A stretch of 37,212 nucleotides of DNA from Gammaproteobacteria bacterium (GTDB lineage Bacteria; Pseudomonadota; Gammaproteobacteria; Steroidobacterales; Steroidobacteraceae): positions 1 to 37,212 of the forward strand of contig DAHXNV010000020.1 in NCBI GenBank assembly GCA_027365225.1, given 5' to 3'. The notes beneath the pieces are model-generated. The model did no database searches, had not been told where the DNA came from, and saw nothing but the letters and a program-made list of their open reading frames with translations. The position numbers and the translations under genes are program-made. Shown here one piece after another: positions 16,213-24,987 of the stretch; position 1 is the stretch's first letter, and each line of letters opens with the position of its first letter.

Positions 16213-16907
16213 GCGAGGCGGACGCGGATGAGGTCCTGCGCCGTGCGCTGATCGGTGGGTGCCGGGAGCTGTCGCGCTTGGGGCTTTCGCACGGCACGTC
16301 GGGAAACCTCGGCGTGCGGCGCGACTCGCGCTCGTTCTTCATCAGTCCCACCGGGCGGCGGTACGAGTCGCTCGAGCCGCACGATGTTCCGCTGATGAGC
16401 CTCGATGGGCTGTGGCACGGCCGGTGCCGGCCCTCGAGCGAATGGCGTTTCCATCGCGACATCTTCGCCGCCAGGCCCGAGGTGGGCGCGATCGTGCACG
16501 CCCACCCCCGCCACGCCACGGCGCTCGCGTGCACGGGCCGCGGCATTCCGGCATTCCACTACATGGTCGCGGTCGCAGGCGGTGAGGATATCCGTTGCGC
16601 GCCCTATCATACGTTCGGCTCGCAGGCCCTCTCCGATGCGGTCCTCGCGGCGCTGCGTGATCGCACGGCATGTCTGCTGGCGCATCACGGGCTGATCGCC
16701 CTCGGGACCGACCTCGATGCCGCCTTGCGCCTCGCCGGGGAGGTGGAGAATCTCGCCGCGCAGTACTGCACGGCGCTGGCCATCGGCGCGGTGGAGGTGT
16801 TGGATGCTTGCGAAATGACACGCGTCATCGAGAAGTTCCGCACCTACGGCCGTCAGGACGCCATCGATCCGGACCTGCGCGAGGGCGGGGAGCGGCTGCC
16901 GCACTGA
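16209..16907 (+). CDS. Class II aldolase, probable methylthioribulose-1-phosphate (DHAP-shunt) aldolase
   Basis: A 232-residue class II aldolase/adducin-family protein. [11 protein letters not shown] is the phosphate-binding region. E near residue 76 ([11 protein letters not shown]), HAHPRHA and the later LLAHHG supply the catalytic acid and zinc-binding histidines. Relatives include fuculose-1-phosphate aldolase and MtnB dehydratase. Coupling to mtnA, and the absence of mtnB/mtnC/mtnD genes, point to the DHAP shunt, in which the aldolase splits methylthioribulose-1-phosphate into DHAP and methylthioacetaldehyde. MtnB dehydratase remains the alternative, since both belong to the same superfamily. 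Confidence 0.82.
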   Translation: MSEADADEVLRRALIGGCRELSRLGLSHGTSGNLGVRRDSRSFFISPTGRRYESLEPHDVPLMSLDGLWHGRCRPSSEWRFHRDIFAARPEVGAIVHAHPRHATALACTGRGIPAFHYMVAVAGGEDIRCAPYHTFGSQALSDAVLAALRDRTACLLAHHGLIALGTDLDAALRLAGEVENLAAQYCTALAIGAVEVLDACEMTRVIEKFRTYGRQDAIDPDLREGGERLPH

Positions 16908-16911
16908 GCGG

Positions 16912-17784
16912 CTAGCGGCGCAGGCGCCGCCGCCGCCGCTCGAGCACGAAGCGGGCGAGGATGTTGATGATCAGCACGAACCCGGTGACCAGCAGCGCCG
17001 CGGCGTAGGCGAGGGCGTTGGCCGAGGCGAACGGCTCGTTGATGAAGGTCCAGATCGCGTACGTGAGGTAGGCGATCGGCGAGTGGGTCAGATGTCCGTC
17101 CCACATGAAGTTGGACCAGCCCGCGGTATACAGCAGCGGGGCGGTCTCGCCGACCGAGACCGCCAGCGCGAGCAGGACGCCGGTGAGAACGGAGGGCAGG
17201 GCCGCCGGCAGGCACACCCCGAAGATGACCCGCCGCTCGTTGGCTCCGAGGGAGTAGGCCGCGTCGCGCAGATCGTTGGAGACCTGACGCAGCGCGAGCT
17301 CGGTGGTGCGGCAGATATAGGGCAGGCTGATGATGGCGAGGGAGATCGCGCCGGCGGCGAGCGAGAAGTTCCAGCCCAGCCATTGCACCAGCGCGACGTA
17401 GCCGAAGTAGCCGATGACGATCGAGGGAACTCCGACCAGCACGTCGGCGAGGAAGCGAATGGTGATGGCCCAGGAGCTGAAGCGGTACTCGGCGGAGTAG
17501 ATTCCGGCGGCTACGCCGAACGGCACCGCCAGCAGCAGCGCGGCGCCGGAGAGCACCAGCGTGCCTTCGATGGCGTTGAGCAGTCCGCCCCCGCTCCCCT
17601 GCGTGATGGTCGTGAGCACCTTGAAGTTCAGCGCCCCGATGCCGCGCACGAACACGACCGACAGGATCCACACCATCAGCACCGACAGCACCGCCAGGCA
17701 CAGACCGCTCAGCGCCCAGCCGCTGATGCTCACGATGCGCCGCGAGAGGCGGATCTGGCGTGGGGCCGCCGCGATGGCGCTCAT
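16912..17784 (-). CDS. pstA: Phosphate ABC transporter permease PstA
   Basis: A 290-residue inner-membrane protein with six predicted helices and the permease coupling motif (DAAYSLGANERRVIFGVCLPAA). VSVGETAPLLYTAG is typical of PstA. The gene starts 4 bp after the pstC stop and ends 4 bp from the convergent aldolase stop. Because the aldolase gene follows directly, pstB and phoU cannot be the next genes of this operon, as they usually are. Confidence 0.95.
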   Translation of the reverse strand: MSAIAAAPRQIRLSRRIVSISGWALSGLCLAVLSVLMVWILSVVFVRGIGALNFKVLTTITQGSGGGLLNAIEGTLVLSGAALLLAVPFGVAAGIYSAEYRFSSWAITIRFLADVLVGVPSIVIGYFGYVALVQWLGWNFSLAAGAISLAIISLPYICRTTELALRQVSNDLRDAAYSLGANERRVIFGVCLPAALPSVLTGVLLALAVSVGETAPLLYTAGWSNFMWDGHLTHSPIAYLTYAIWTFINEPFASANALAYAAALLVTGFVLIINILARFVLERRRRRLRR

Positions 17785-17788
17785 GCCG

Positions 17789-18757
17789 CTACACCATCAC
17801 CGAGCGCTGGTTGCTGTTCCACATCAGCAGCAGCAGCCTGGCGAGCGCGTTGACGATGATGGAGATGATTGCCAGGACGAAGGCGATCTCCGCCAGCGAG
17901 CGCACCGCGAGTCCGGTCGGATCCTGCAGCGCGCTGTCGAGTTGCGAGACGATGAACGCGGCCATCGTCGAGATCGGATCATAGATGCGGTGCGGCAGGA
18001 TGTTCAGCGCGTTGCCGCTGACCATCAGCACCGCCATGGTCTCCCCGAGCGCCCGGCCGAGCGCAAGGAAGGTGGCCCCGATCAGCGTCTTGCGCGTACC
18101 GGGCAACATCACCTTCCACAGCGCCTCGAAGCGCGTCGCACCGAGCCCGAGCGCCGCCTCGCGCAGCGAGCTCGGCTGGCTGACCAGGGCATCGCGCAGC
18201 GTGGCGGCGATGATCGGCACGATCATCAGCGAGAGCACCACACCGGCGGTGAGCAGGCCATAGCCGCTGCCGCTCGGCTCGCCGAAGATCGGAATGACGC
18301 GGCCCACGGTGTGGGCGAGCGCCGGGTACAAGTGCTGTCCCAGGAACGGGATCACCACCACGTAGCCCCACAGCCCGAAGACCACGCTCGGGATGGCCAT
18401 CAGCAACTCGACGAAGAACGATATCCAGGTGCGCAGCGCATCGGGGACCACTTCAGCGAGGAAGATCGCCGCGCCCACCCCGAGCGGCAGGGCGATCAGC
18501 AGCGCGATCGCGGTCGACAGCAGCGTGCCGACGATCAGGAAGAGTATGCCGTAGGTCGCGCCGCGCGGGATCTGCGTGCCGTGCACCACGACCGGGTTGG
18601 CATAGAGATTGCCGAGTCTCCAGGTGTCGCGCGTGACGAAGCCGAAGCCATTGAAATGCATGGCGGGCCACGAATAGATGGCCAGGAACGCCACGATGGC
18701 GATGAGCGCCAGGGGCAGGATGCCCGCCACAATGGCGAGCCAGGCTCTGAACTTCAT
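17789..18757 (-). CDS. pstC: Phosphate ABC transporter permease PstC
   Basis: A 322-residue permease starting at ATG 18755-18757 (MKFRAWLAIVAG); the frame is open upstream but without family similarity. It has six predicted helices, the family segment FFVELLMAIPSVVFGLWGYVV, the coupling motif REAALGLGATRFEALWKVMLPG and GRALGETMAVLMVSGN. It forms the phosphate channel with PstA and needs the ATPase PstB, which is not in the window. It follows pstS after a 112-bp spacer that holds a hairpin. Confidence 0.95.
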   Translation of the reverse strand: MKFRAWLAIVAGILPLALIAIVAFLAIYSWPAMHFNGFGFVTRDTWRLGNLYANPVVVHGTQIPRGATYGILFLIVGTLLSTAIALLIALPLGVGAAIFLAEVVPDALRTWISFFVELLMAIPSVVFGLWGYVVVIPFLGQHLYPALAHTVGRVIPIFGEPSGSGYGLLTAGVVLSLMIVPIIAATLRDALVSQPSSLREAALGLGATRFEALWKVMLPGTRKTLIGATFLALGRALGETMAVLMVSGNALNILPHRIYDPISTMAAFIVSQLDSALQDPTGLAVRSLAEIAFVLAIISIIVNALARLLLLMWNSNQRSVMV

Positions 18758-18795
18758 GGCGGGCAAGGATGGCCGCTCGGCTGCCTCGATGCAAC

Positions 18796-18817
18796 GGCTT
18801 CGTGGGAGAACGAAGCC
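18796..18817 (-). other. Hairpin between pstS and pstC
   Basis: A perfect 7-bp stem GGCTTCG/CGAAGCC with an 8-base loop. In pst operons, structures here often stabilise the abundant pstS message or attenuate transcription into pstC. There is no T-run. Confidence 0.4.
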
Positions 18818-18869
18818 GGCATCGCACCTCATCCTTGAGGCGGACACCGGCTTCGAGGGGGACGTTGTT

Positions 18870-19949
18870 TCAGTGGATCTTGGCGATCTGCGCCTGGCTG
18901 AGACGCACGATCGCCGGCGGCAGAGACACGAAGCCCACTTGCTGCACGAACCGCGGCGCGTTCCCGCCGGCGGGGCTCAGGGCCCACTCGAAGAACTGCT
19001 TCAAGGCCTGTGCGGTGGCCGGGTTCGGCTGCCGGGCATTCACGATCGCGTACTCGTAGTTGATGATCGGGTACGAATCGGCCCCCGGGGCGAAGATCAG
19101 GCTGGTGCGCTCATCGGCCGGCGTGTGGGACGCGGTGGCAGTGACGGCGGCCTGGATCGTCTGCGGGGTCGGCAGGACGAAGTGGCCGCTGCGGTTCTCG
19201 AGCAGCGCCTCGCCGAGCTTGGCCGCTTGCGTGTACTTCTGGTAGCTGATGCCGATGTAGGCGATGGAATACGGCGTGCCCTTGCAGGCATCGACCATGC
19301 CCGGGTTGCCTTCCGCGCCGACTCCGCCTTCCACCGGCGGCCAGCTGATCGTGGTGCCGTAGCCCACCGAGTTGTTCCAGGAGGGCGTGCTGAAGGACAG
19401 GTACTGGGAGAAGATGAAGGTGTCGCCGCTGCCGTCGGTGCGGTGGATCAGCACGATCTGCTTGTGCGGCAGGCGCACCCCGGGATTGAGCCGCTGGATC
19501 GCCGCTGCGTTCCAGTAGCGGATCGTTCCGGTGTACATGGCCGCGAGCACCGGGCCGCTGAGGCGCAGGTGAACGCCGTTCAAGCCCGGCACGTTGTAAT
19601 TGACCATCTGCGAGGAGATCGCGAGCGGAATGTTCAGAATCCCCGGATGCCGGCGCACCATGAAATCGCTCATATAGGCGTCCGAGGCGCCGATCTGCGC
19701 AATCCCCGAGGCCGCCTCGGAGATGCCCGTGCCGCTGCCGGTGGATTCGGTGGTGATCTGCACGCCCGGATGGGTCTTGCCGTAGACCGGCACCCACAGG
19801 TTGAACAGCGGATACAGCAGCGAGGAGCCGGTCTCGAGCAACCGCTCCTCGGCCATTGCGGCGTGGCCGGCCGTCATTGCGCCCAGGGCGAGGACGCTCG
19901 CCAGCACCAGGGAAGCGCTCCAGCGGCGGGCGGTATTTTTCGTGCTCAA
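18870..19949 (-). CDS. pstS: Periplasmic phosphate-binding protein PstS
   Basis: A PstS of about 359 residues. The best start is TTG 19947-19949 with GGAG eight bases upstream; the upstream ATG at 20015 lies inside the Pho box and cannot be the start. A signal peptide (basic NTARRW, hydrophobic SLVLASVLALGAM, cleavage near AMA-EE) sends it to the periplasm. Phosphate-binding segments are visible: TGSSLLYPL, TESTGSGTGISEA and HRTDGSGDTFIF. It delivers phosphate to PstC/PstA. Confidence 0.95.
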   Translation of the reverse strand: MSTKNTARRWSASLVLASVLALGAMTAGHAAMAEERLLETGSSLLYPLFNLWVPVYGKTHPGVQITTESTGSGTGISEAASGIAQIGASDAYMSDFMVRRHPGILNIPLAISSQMVNYNVPGLNGVHLRLSGPVLAAMYTGTIRYWNAAAIQRLNPGVRLPHKQIVLIHRTDGSGDTFIFSQYLSFSTPSWNNSVGYGTTISWPPVEGGVGAEGNPGMVDACKGTPYSIAYIGISYQKYTQAAKLGEALLENRSGHFVLPTPQTIQAAVTATASHTPADERTSLIFAPGADSYPIINYEYAIVNARQPNPATAQALKQFFEWALSPAGGNAPRFVQQVGFVSLPPAIVRLSQAQIAKIH

Positions 19950-20008
19950 AGGGTGATCTCCGATTGCATTTGGGAGTGTGCCATCGGCGCGTACTCTACG
20001 TCGGCAAT

Positions 20009-20026
20009 GTGACATTTATATGACAG
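20009..20026 (-). promoter_or_regulatory. Pho box of pstSCA
   Basis: On the minus strand the sequence is CTGTCATATAAATGTCAC: two 7-bp direct repeats (CTGTCAT and ATGTCAC) with a 4-bp spacer, which is the canonical PhoB-binding layout. TAGAGT about ten bases downstream is a fair -10. It predicts phosphate-starvation induction by PhoB. Confidence 0.88.
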
Positions 20027-20245
20027 GCCGCGTCGAATTACAAAACGATTATAAAACAAATAGATAAGTCATTTTTCGGAACGACTTTCACGATGCGTCC
20101 CCGCCGGCTCGGTGGTGCGGCCGCGGGCCGCGGCGGGACCGCCGCGCAGCGCGGCAGACACCTCGGTGCGAATCGGTTAAGGTGCCGCTCCTTGGGGGCT
20201 GCGCGCAAGGGCGGCGTGGAATCTCGCCATCGAAAGAAATCCAAA

Positions 20246-22240
20246 GTGAATACACCCGCACCGCAGCGCGCCGAGTCGCACGGCGAGTTCACCTTCCGCG
20301 GCATGGTCATCGGGGTGCTGATCACCCTCGCGTTCACCGCAGCCAACGTCTACTTCGGTCTGAAGGCCGGCATCACCTTCTCGACATCGATCCCGGCGGC
20401 GGTGATCTCGATGGGCATCCTGCGTGCGTTCAAGGACGCGACGCTGCAGGAGAACAATATCGTACAGACCGTGGCTTCCGCGGCCGGCACGCTCTCGAGC
20501 ATCATCTTCGTGCTGCCCGGACTGGTGATCGTCGGCTGGTGGACCGGTTTTCCGTTCTGGATGTCCTTCACGGTGTGTGCCGCGGGCGGGATTCTGGGGG
20601 TGATGTACACCATCCCGCTGCGTCGGGCGCTGGTGACGGACTCGGATTTGCCCTATCCGGAAGGGGTGGCATGCGCCGAGGTGCTCAAGGTCGGCGCCGG
20701 CCAAGCCGAGAATGCGGACATCGATGCGGTCGAGACGGGCAGCGCGGGGCTGAAGGCTGTCGTGGTCGGTGCGCTGGTCTCGGCAGCGTTCTACGTGGTG
20801 GTGCAGACCCAGATCTTCGCCAGCGACCTCGTCCGCTATTTCCACATCGGCCGGACACGCGCCGCGAGCGGCTTCGATTTCAGCTTGTCGTTCGCCCTGT
20901 TCGCCATCGGCCACCTGGTCGGACCGGCCGTGGGCGTGGCGATATTCGTCGGGGCGCTGATCGGGTGGGGCTGGGCCGTACCGCATTTCCTGCTCACCCA
21001 CGCGGCGGGCGGTTCGCCCGCCGCTGCTGCGCAAGGCGCGTGGGATCATTACGTGCGCTTCGTCGGGGCCGGGGCGATCGGCATCGCCGCGGTGTGGACG
21101 CTCGCGATGCTGGTCAAGCCGGTCATCAAGGGGCTTGCCGGAGCGATGGCCGCCTCGCGGGTGCGCCGGGGCGGCCAGGGGCATCTGCTGCCGCGCACCG
21201 AGCAGGACATACCGATCGGCACCGTCGGGCTGATTTCCCTCGCCTGTCTGGTCCCGGTGATCTGGCTGCTGTGGCACTTCAGCCGCATCAGCGGACTCGG
21301 GGCCGATGCCTGGGGGCTCGCGATCGGCGGGGTGATCTTCGTCGCCCTGATGGGCTTTCTGGTCTCGACCGTGTGCGGCTACATGGCCGGCCTGATCGGC
21401 TCATCCAACAGTCCGCTCTCGGGGATCGGCATCCTCGTCGTGGTGGTGTTTGCGCTGTTGCTGGTGGCGGGAATCAGGCTCGGCCTGCCGGCGACGGCCG
21501 GCCGGGCGCTGGTGGCCTTTGCGCTGTTCGTGACGTCCGTGGTGTTCGCGGTGGCCTCGATCGCCAACAACAATCTGCAGGATCTGAAGACCGGGCAGTT
21601 GGTCGATGCGACGCCCGCGAAGCAGCAGTGGGCGTTGGTCGTCGGGGTCATCGCCGGGGCGCTGGTGATCCCGCCGGTGCTCGATCTGCTCAATCATGCC
21701 TACGGCTTTCTCGGCACGCCCGGCGTCAATCCCGCGCGGGCGCTGCCCGCGCCGCAGGCCGGGCTGATTTCGGCACTCGCCCAGGGCGTGATCCAGCACA
21801 ACATCGACTGGAGCGCGATCACGGTCGGCTTCGGCATCGGCGCGTTCATGATCGCGCTCGATGCGGGTCTCGGGCGCGCGTTCAAGACCGTGCGCCTGCC
21901 GCCGCTCGCCGTGGGCCTGGGGATCTATCTGCCGCCTTCCACTACGCTGATGATCACCGTGGGCGCGCTCGTGGGCTGGTGGTTCAACCGCAGCGCGGAC
22001 GCCAAGCCGCGCGGGGATGCGATCAAACAGCTCGGCGTGCTGCTGGCCTCGGGACTGATCGTCGGGGAGAGCCTGCTCGGGGTGATCTACGCCGGCGTGG
22101 TGGTATTCAGCGGCCGGCCCGAGCCGATCGCGCTGGTCGGGAAGGAGTTCCATGCCGCCGCGATGTGGCTCGGCGGCGTGACGTTCGCGGCCGTCGTGAT
22201 CGTGCTGTACCGCTGGGTCGGGCGGCTGGTGCGCGCCTGA
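20246..22240 (+). CDS. OPT-family oligopeptide (or metal-chelate) transporter
   Basis: A 664-residue membrane protein starting at GTG 20246 (then NTPAPQRAESHGEF). Upstream residues in the frame do not look like the family. It has about 14-16 hydrophobic segments and the hallmarks of bacterial OPT transporters: TAANVYFGLKAGITFSTSIP near the N-terminus, GLIGSSNSPLSGIGI and NNNLQDLKTGQLVDATP in the middle, and AIKQLGVLLASGLIVGESLLG near the end. It probably imports small peptides by proton symport. It is divergent from pstS; the AT-rich spacer (20031-20090) contains TATAAA, which may be its -10. Confidence 0.92.
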   Translation: MNTPAPQRAESHGEFTFRGMVIGVLITLAFTAANVYFGLKAGITFSTSIPAAVISMGILRAFKDATLQENNIVQTVASAAGTLSSIIFVLPGLVIVGWWTGFPFWMSFTVCAAGGILGVMYTIPLRRALVTDSDLPYPEGVACAEVLKVGAGQAENADIDAVETGSAGLKAVVVGALVSAAFYVVVQTQIFASDLVRYFHIGRTRAASGFDFSLSFALFAIGHLVGPAVGVAIFVGALIGWGWAVPHFLLTHAAGGSPAAAAQGAWDHYVRFVGAGAIGIAAVWTLAMLVKPVIKGLAGAMAASRVRRGGQGHLLPRTEQDIPIGTVGLISLACLVPVIWLLWHFSRISGLGADAWGLAIGGVIFVALMGFLVSTVCGYMAGLIGSSNSPLSGIGILVVVVFALLLVAGIRLGLPATAGRALVAFALFVTSVVFAVASIANNNLQDLKTGQLVDATPAKQQWALVVGVIAGALVIPPVLDLLNHAYGFLGTPGVNPARALPAPQAGLISALAQGVIQHNIDWSAITVGFGIGAFMIALDAGLGRAFKTVRLPPLAVGLGIYLPPSTTLMITVGALVGWWFNRSADAKPRGDAIKQLGVLLASGLIVGESLLGVIYAGVVVFSGRPEPIALVGKEFHAAAMWLGGVTFAAVVIVLYRWVGRLVRA

Positions 22241-22255
22241 GGCGCGCGCCTCAGG
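22236..22255. terminator. 20-bp perfect palindrome containing both convergent stop codons
   Basis: CCTGAGGCGCGCGCCTCAGG is a perfect palindrome holding the TGA of the OPT gene (22238-22240) and the TGA of the MFS gene on the other strand (22251-22253). It can fold on either transcript and may act as a bidirectional terminator or transcript 3'-end protector, although there is no T-run. Confidence 0.55.
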
Positions 22256-23684
22256 AGGCCGCGACGCGGCCCCGCCCGCTGAGCTCCGCGCCGGTGTCCT
22301 TGGGCAGGCTCGCGTAGCCGATCAAACCCGACACCGCGAGCGCGGCCATCAAGGTGAGCGCGACGCGAAAGTCGAGCGCGTCAAGCGCGCTGCCATGACG
22401 CAGCAGGCGCGAGAAGTTCAGGATCAGCGCCGCGCTCGCCACGCCCGCGGCCGCGCTGATCTGCTGGGTGAGGGATGACAGGACGCTCGCCGGCGCGCGC
22501 TCCTCGGTGCTCACCTCGGCGAACGTGGTGAACGTGATCGCGGTGAACTGCATCGAGCGGCTGGCGCCGGCGAACAGCAGGATGATCACGGTCAGCGCCA
22601 TCGGCAGCTGCGGTGAGATCCACGCGCAGGCCGCGATGCCGGCGGCGGTGATCGCGCCGTTGACGATCAGCACCGTGCGCAGTCCGAAGCGGCGGATGAT
22701 GGGATTGGTCAGCGTCTTCATCAGCAGATTCGCCAGCATGTACACCAGCAGCAGCACCCCGGCCTGCAACGGCGTCAGGCCATAGACCAACTCGAGCATC
22801 AGCGGCAGCAGAAACGGCGTGGCGCTGATCGCCGCGCGCGTCAGACCGCCCCCGGAGAGCGTTGCGACGCGGAACGCGGGTCTGCGCATCACATCGAGCC
22901 GGATCAGCGGCGCCGGCGCCGATGCGAGGTGGCGCAGCGCGGCGTAGCCGGCGGCGCCGGCCGCGGCGAGCAATCCGATCGCGAGCGACGCCTCGATGTG
23001 CTTGCCGCCGAGCAGGTCCAGCCCGGCGCTGAGACAGCCGACGGCGAGCGCCAACAGCAGGAAGCCGCGGATATCGAACGCGGTGCGCTCGTTTTCCTTG
23101 TGGTTGGGAATGAGCGCAAGCACCAGCCCCATGGCGAGCACGCCGATCGGCACGTTGACATAGAAGATCCAGCGCCAGTTGAGCGCCTCGGTGATGAAAC
23201 CGCCGAGCGCCGGCCCGATGACCGGGGCGAGCAGCGCCGGCCACACCAGCGCCGAGAGCGTGCTCATCATCTCGTGCTTGGCGGTGTTGCGCAGCACGAT
23301 CAACCGTCCGACCGGCGACATCATCGCCGCCGAGCCGCCTTGCACCAGACGCGCGGCGATGAACGCCGGGAAATCACGGGACAGGCCGCAGGCCATCGAG
23401 GCCAGGGTGAACAGCACGATCGCGCCGCAGAACAGGGTCCGGGTCCCGATCCGGTCGGCCAGCCACGCGCTCGAGGGAATGCAGATCGCGGCGGCGAGCG
23501 CATATCCGGTGATGCCTTCGCTCACCCGACTCTCGGTGGTGGCGAAGCTGTGCGCCATGGCCGGCAGCGCCGTGACGATGATCGTCGAGTCGAGGTTTTG
23601 CATGAACATCGCGCTCGCCACGATGAGCGCGATCTGCATCGAGGGCCGGCGCAGCGCGGCCGTCAGTTCATTCCATCCGGGCAT
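22251..23684 (-). CDS. DHA2-type MFS multidrug exporter (EmrB/QacA-like)
   Basis: A 477-residue, 14-helix transporter starting at ATG 23682-23684 (MPGWNELTAALR). Typical features are FMQNLDSTIIVTALPAMA in helix 1 with the conserved Asp, WLADRIGTRTLF as motif A and LAPVIGPALGGFITE as motif C of antiporters. No emrA-like membrane fusion gene is adjacent, so it may act alone as an inner-membrane proton antiporter. A longer form from ATG 23771 is open but unlike the family. A -10-like TATACT lies six bases before the ATG, suggesting leaderless transcription. Confidence 0.9.
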   Translation of the reverse strand: MPGWNELTAALRRPSMQIALIVASAMFMQNLDSTIIVTALPAMAHSFATTESRVSEGITGYALAAAICIPSSAWLADRIGTRTLFCGAIVLFTLASMACGLSRDFPAFIAARLVQGGSAAMMSPVGRLIVLRNTAKHEMMSTLSALVWPALLAPVIGPALGGFITEALNWRWIFYVNVPIGVLAMGLVLALIPNHKENERTAFDIRGFLLLALAVGCLSAGLDLLGGKHIEASLAIGLLAAAGAAGYAALRHLASAPAPLIRLDVMRRPAFRVATLSGGGLTRAAISATPFLLPLMLELVYGLTPLQAGVLLLVYMLANLLMKTLTNPIIRRFGLRTVLIVNGAITAAGIAACAWISPQLPMALTVIILLFAGASRSMQFTAITFTTFAEVSTEERAPASVLSSLTQQISAAAGVASAALILNFSRLLRHGSALDALDFRVALTLMAALAVSGLIGYASLPKDTGAELSGRGRVAAS

Positions 23685-23690
23685 GACCCA

Positions 23691-23696
23691 AGTATA
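23691..23696 (-). promoter_or_regulatory. Candidate -10 for leaderless MFS transcript
   Basis: TATACT on the minus strand is followed by six bases and then the ATG. The expected start point would therefore fall at the start codon itself. The -35 region is poor (CATTGG at a 17-base spacing). Confidence 0.35.
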
Positions 23697-24114
23697 GCCT
23701 GCGGGCGCCGCCTCCAATGCGCCCAGTCCCCGGCCGTGCCGCGGAGAACGGGTCGAAGCCTGAGCGCCCATGCGCGCAGGATAGAGCGGCGAAGCGGGAA
23801 AGTGCCCGGAGCGGAACACCGCTCGGCGGATCAGCCGCGGCGTGTCGCGGCCGATCGTCCGGTTGCCGATGTGCGAACGGGAGGCGGTGGGCGCGGATCT
23901 CAGCCGGCCATCCAGCCAGGCCTCGAGGCCGCTCAGGGGGCCGCCCGCCGCGGCCGGATCGGCGAGCCGCTCGGGGCGGCGCCAGAACGGGCGGCCGACC
24001 TGCGGAACTCGGCTGCTCGCCCGCGAATCTTGGCCATCCGCCGTCCCCATGGGTCGTTGCGGGACGTGTGATCCTCTATTAAGCTAGCAATAGTCTAGAG
24101 TAACATTGAACGCC
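23697..24114. other. Intergenic region with candidate toxin-antitoxin operator
   Basis: No gene is supported. The AT-rich end holds CTATT/AATAG arms around the palindrome GCTAGC (24076-24093) and a second CTAG at 24095-24098. This lies 20-40 bp before the antitoxin start, where autoregulatory operators of Phd/YefM systems are expected. TATTAA (24077-24082) could be a -10. Confidence 0.35.
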
Positions 24115-24360
24115 ATGCACAATCCTTCTGTTCCGCTTGCCGAGGCGAAAAATAAGCTTTCTGAGCTGATCGATCGGGTCAGCCGGGGCGAGGAAATCGT
24201 CATCAGCCGTCACAATACCGATATTGCCCGGCTGATTCCGGTCGGGCGTCCGCCCAGACGCGACATCAGCGAGGCAATCGCCAAAATGCGCGCTACCCGT
24301 AAACACAGAAGTGCCAGTGTGGAGGAGATCCGCCAGTGGCGTAGCGAAGGCCGCCGTTGA
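24115..24360 (+). CDS. Phd/YefM-family antitoxin
   Basis: An 81-residue protein from ATG 24115 (a TTG at 24106 is an alternative). The N-terminal Phd/YefM fold is recognisable: VPLAEAKNKLSELIDRVSRGEEIVISRHNTDIARLIPV, the last part being the typical strand pair. The basic C-terminal tail would wrap the toxin. It lies 2 bp before the PIN toxin gene. It should bind its own promoter and neutralise the toxin. Confidence 0.88.
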   Translation: MHNPSVPLAEAKNKLSELIDRVSRGEEIVISRHNTDIARLIPVGRPPRRDISEAIAKMRATRKHRSASVEEIRQWRSEGRR

Positions 24361-24362
24361 AC

Positions 24363-24785
24363 ATGGAGTTCGTTCTGGATTCCTCGGTCACCATGTCGTG
24401 GTTCTTTGCCGATGAAGCCACAAACGCCACGGATGAATTGCTCGATCGACTCAACAGCGACGGGCGTGCCGTCGTCGCCGCGCACTGGGTATTGGAGGTC
24501 GGCAACACGCTGCTCATGGCCGAGCGGCGCAAGCGCTCGACTGTCGCCGAGTCGAGCCACTTTCTGGCCATCCTTGCTGCGCTGCCGATCGAAATGGATC
24601 AGGAAACGATTTCCCGAGCGGGCACGGCCGGCTTGGCGCTGGCGCGGGCTCAAGGACTTACAGTTTATGACAGCGCCTATCTCGAGCTCGCGATGCGGCG
24701 TAGTTTGCCTCTAGCTACACTCGACAAACAGCTGCGCACCGCGGCAAAGAAAACCGGCGTACTCTGCTTGCCTAAGCAGCTCTGA
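24363..24785 (+). CDS. vapC: VapC-like PIN-domain toxin
   Basis: A 140-residue PIN ribonuclease. The four acidic active-site residues are in place: D6 (VLDSS), E45 (WVLEVGN), D103 (TVYDSAYLELA) and D121 (LATLDKQL). PIN toxins of this type cut tRNA or rRNA and so stop translation when the antitoxin is degraded. The adjacent Phd/YefM gene is the partner; this antitoxin and PIN pairing is common. Confidence 0.92.
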   Translation: MEFVLDSSVTMSWFFADEATNATDELLDRLNSDGRAVVAAHWVLEVGNTLLMAERRKRSTVAESSHFLAILAALPIEMDQETISRAGTAGLALARAQGLTVYDSAYLELAMRRSLPLATLDKQLRTAAKKTGVLCLPKQL

Positions 24786-24987
24786 GCATGACCGGCTGGG
24801 GTCGGCGGCAGCCGCTTCGCTCTATCCATCGCTGCCTCAATTCGCCGCGGCCGCCCGCGCTCGCGCGGGAAGATTCATCCATCGAGTCCGCCCCTCTGAG
24901 GCGGGGTGGTCCAAGCCAGGGGAGTGGGTCCGGCTCACTGTTCGCGGCATGTGCCTCGCGCCGGGGCCGCGCCGATCGCGCGCGGTC
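24786..24987. other. Convergent spacer with short hairpin
   Basis: No gene is seen. CCGCC/GGCGG arms at about 24888-24905 could form a terminator-like hairpin shared by the toxin gene and the oxidoreductase gene on the other strand. Confidence 0.3.

Noticed and set aside
17561-18838. A long plus-strand frame rich in Asp, Arg, His and Gln opposite pstC and pstA
   Set aside because: It is the typical complement of membrane-protein codons in a GC-rich genome; the other strand has clear PstC and PstA.
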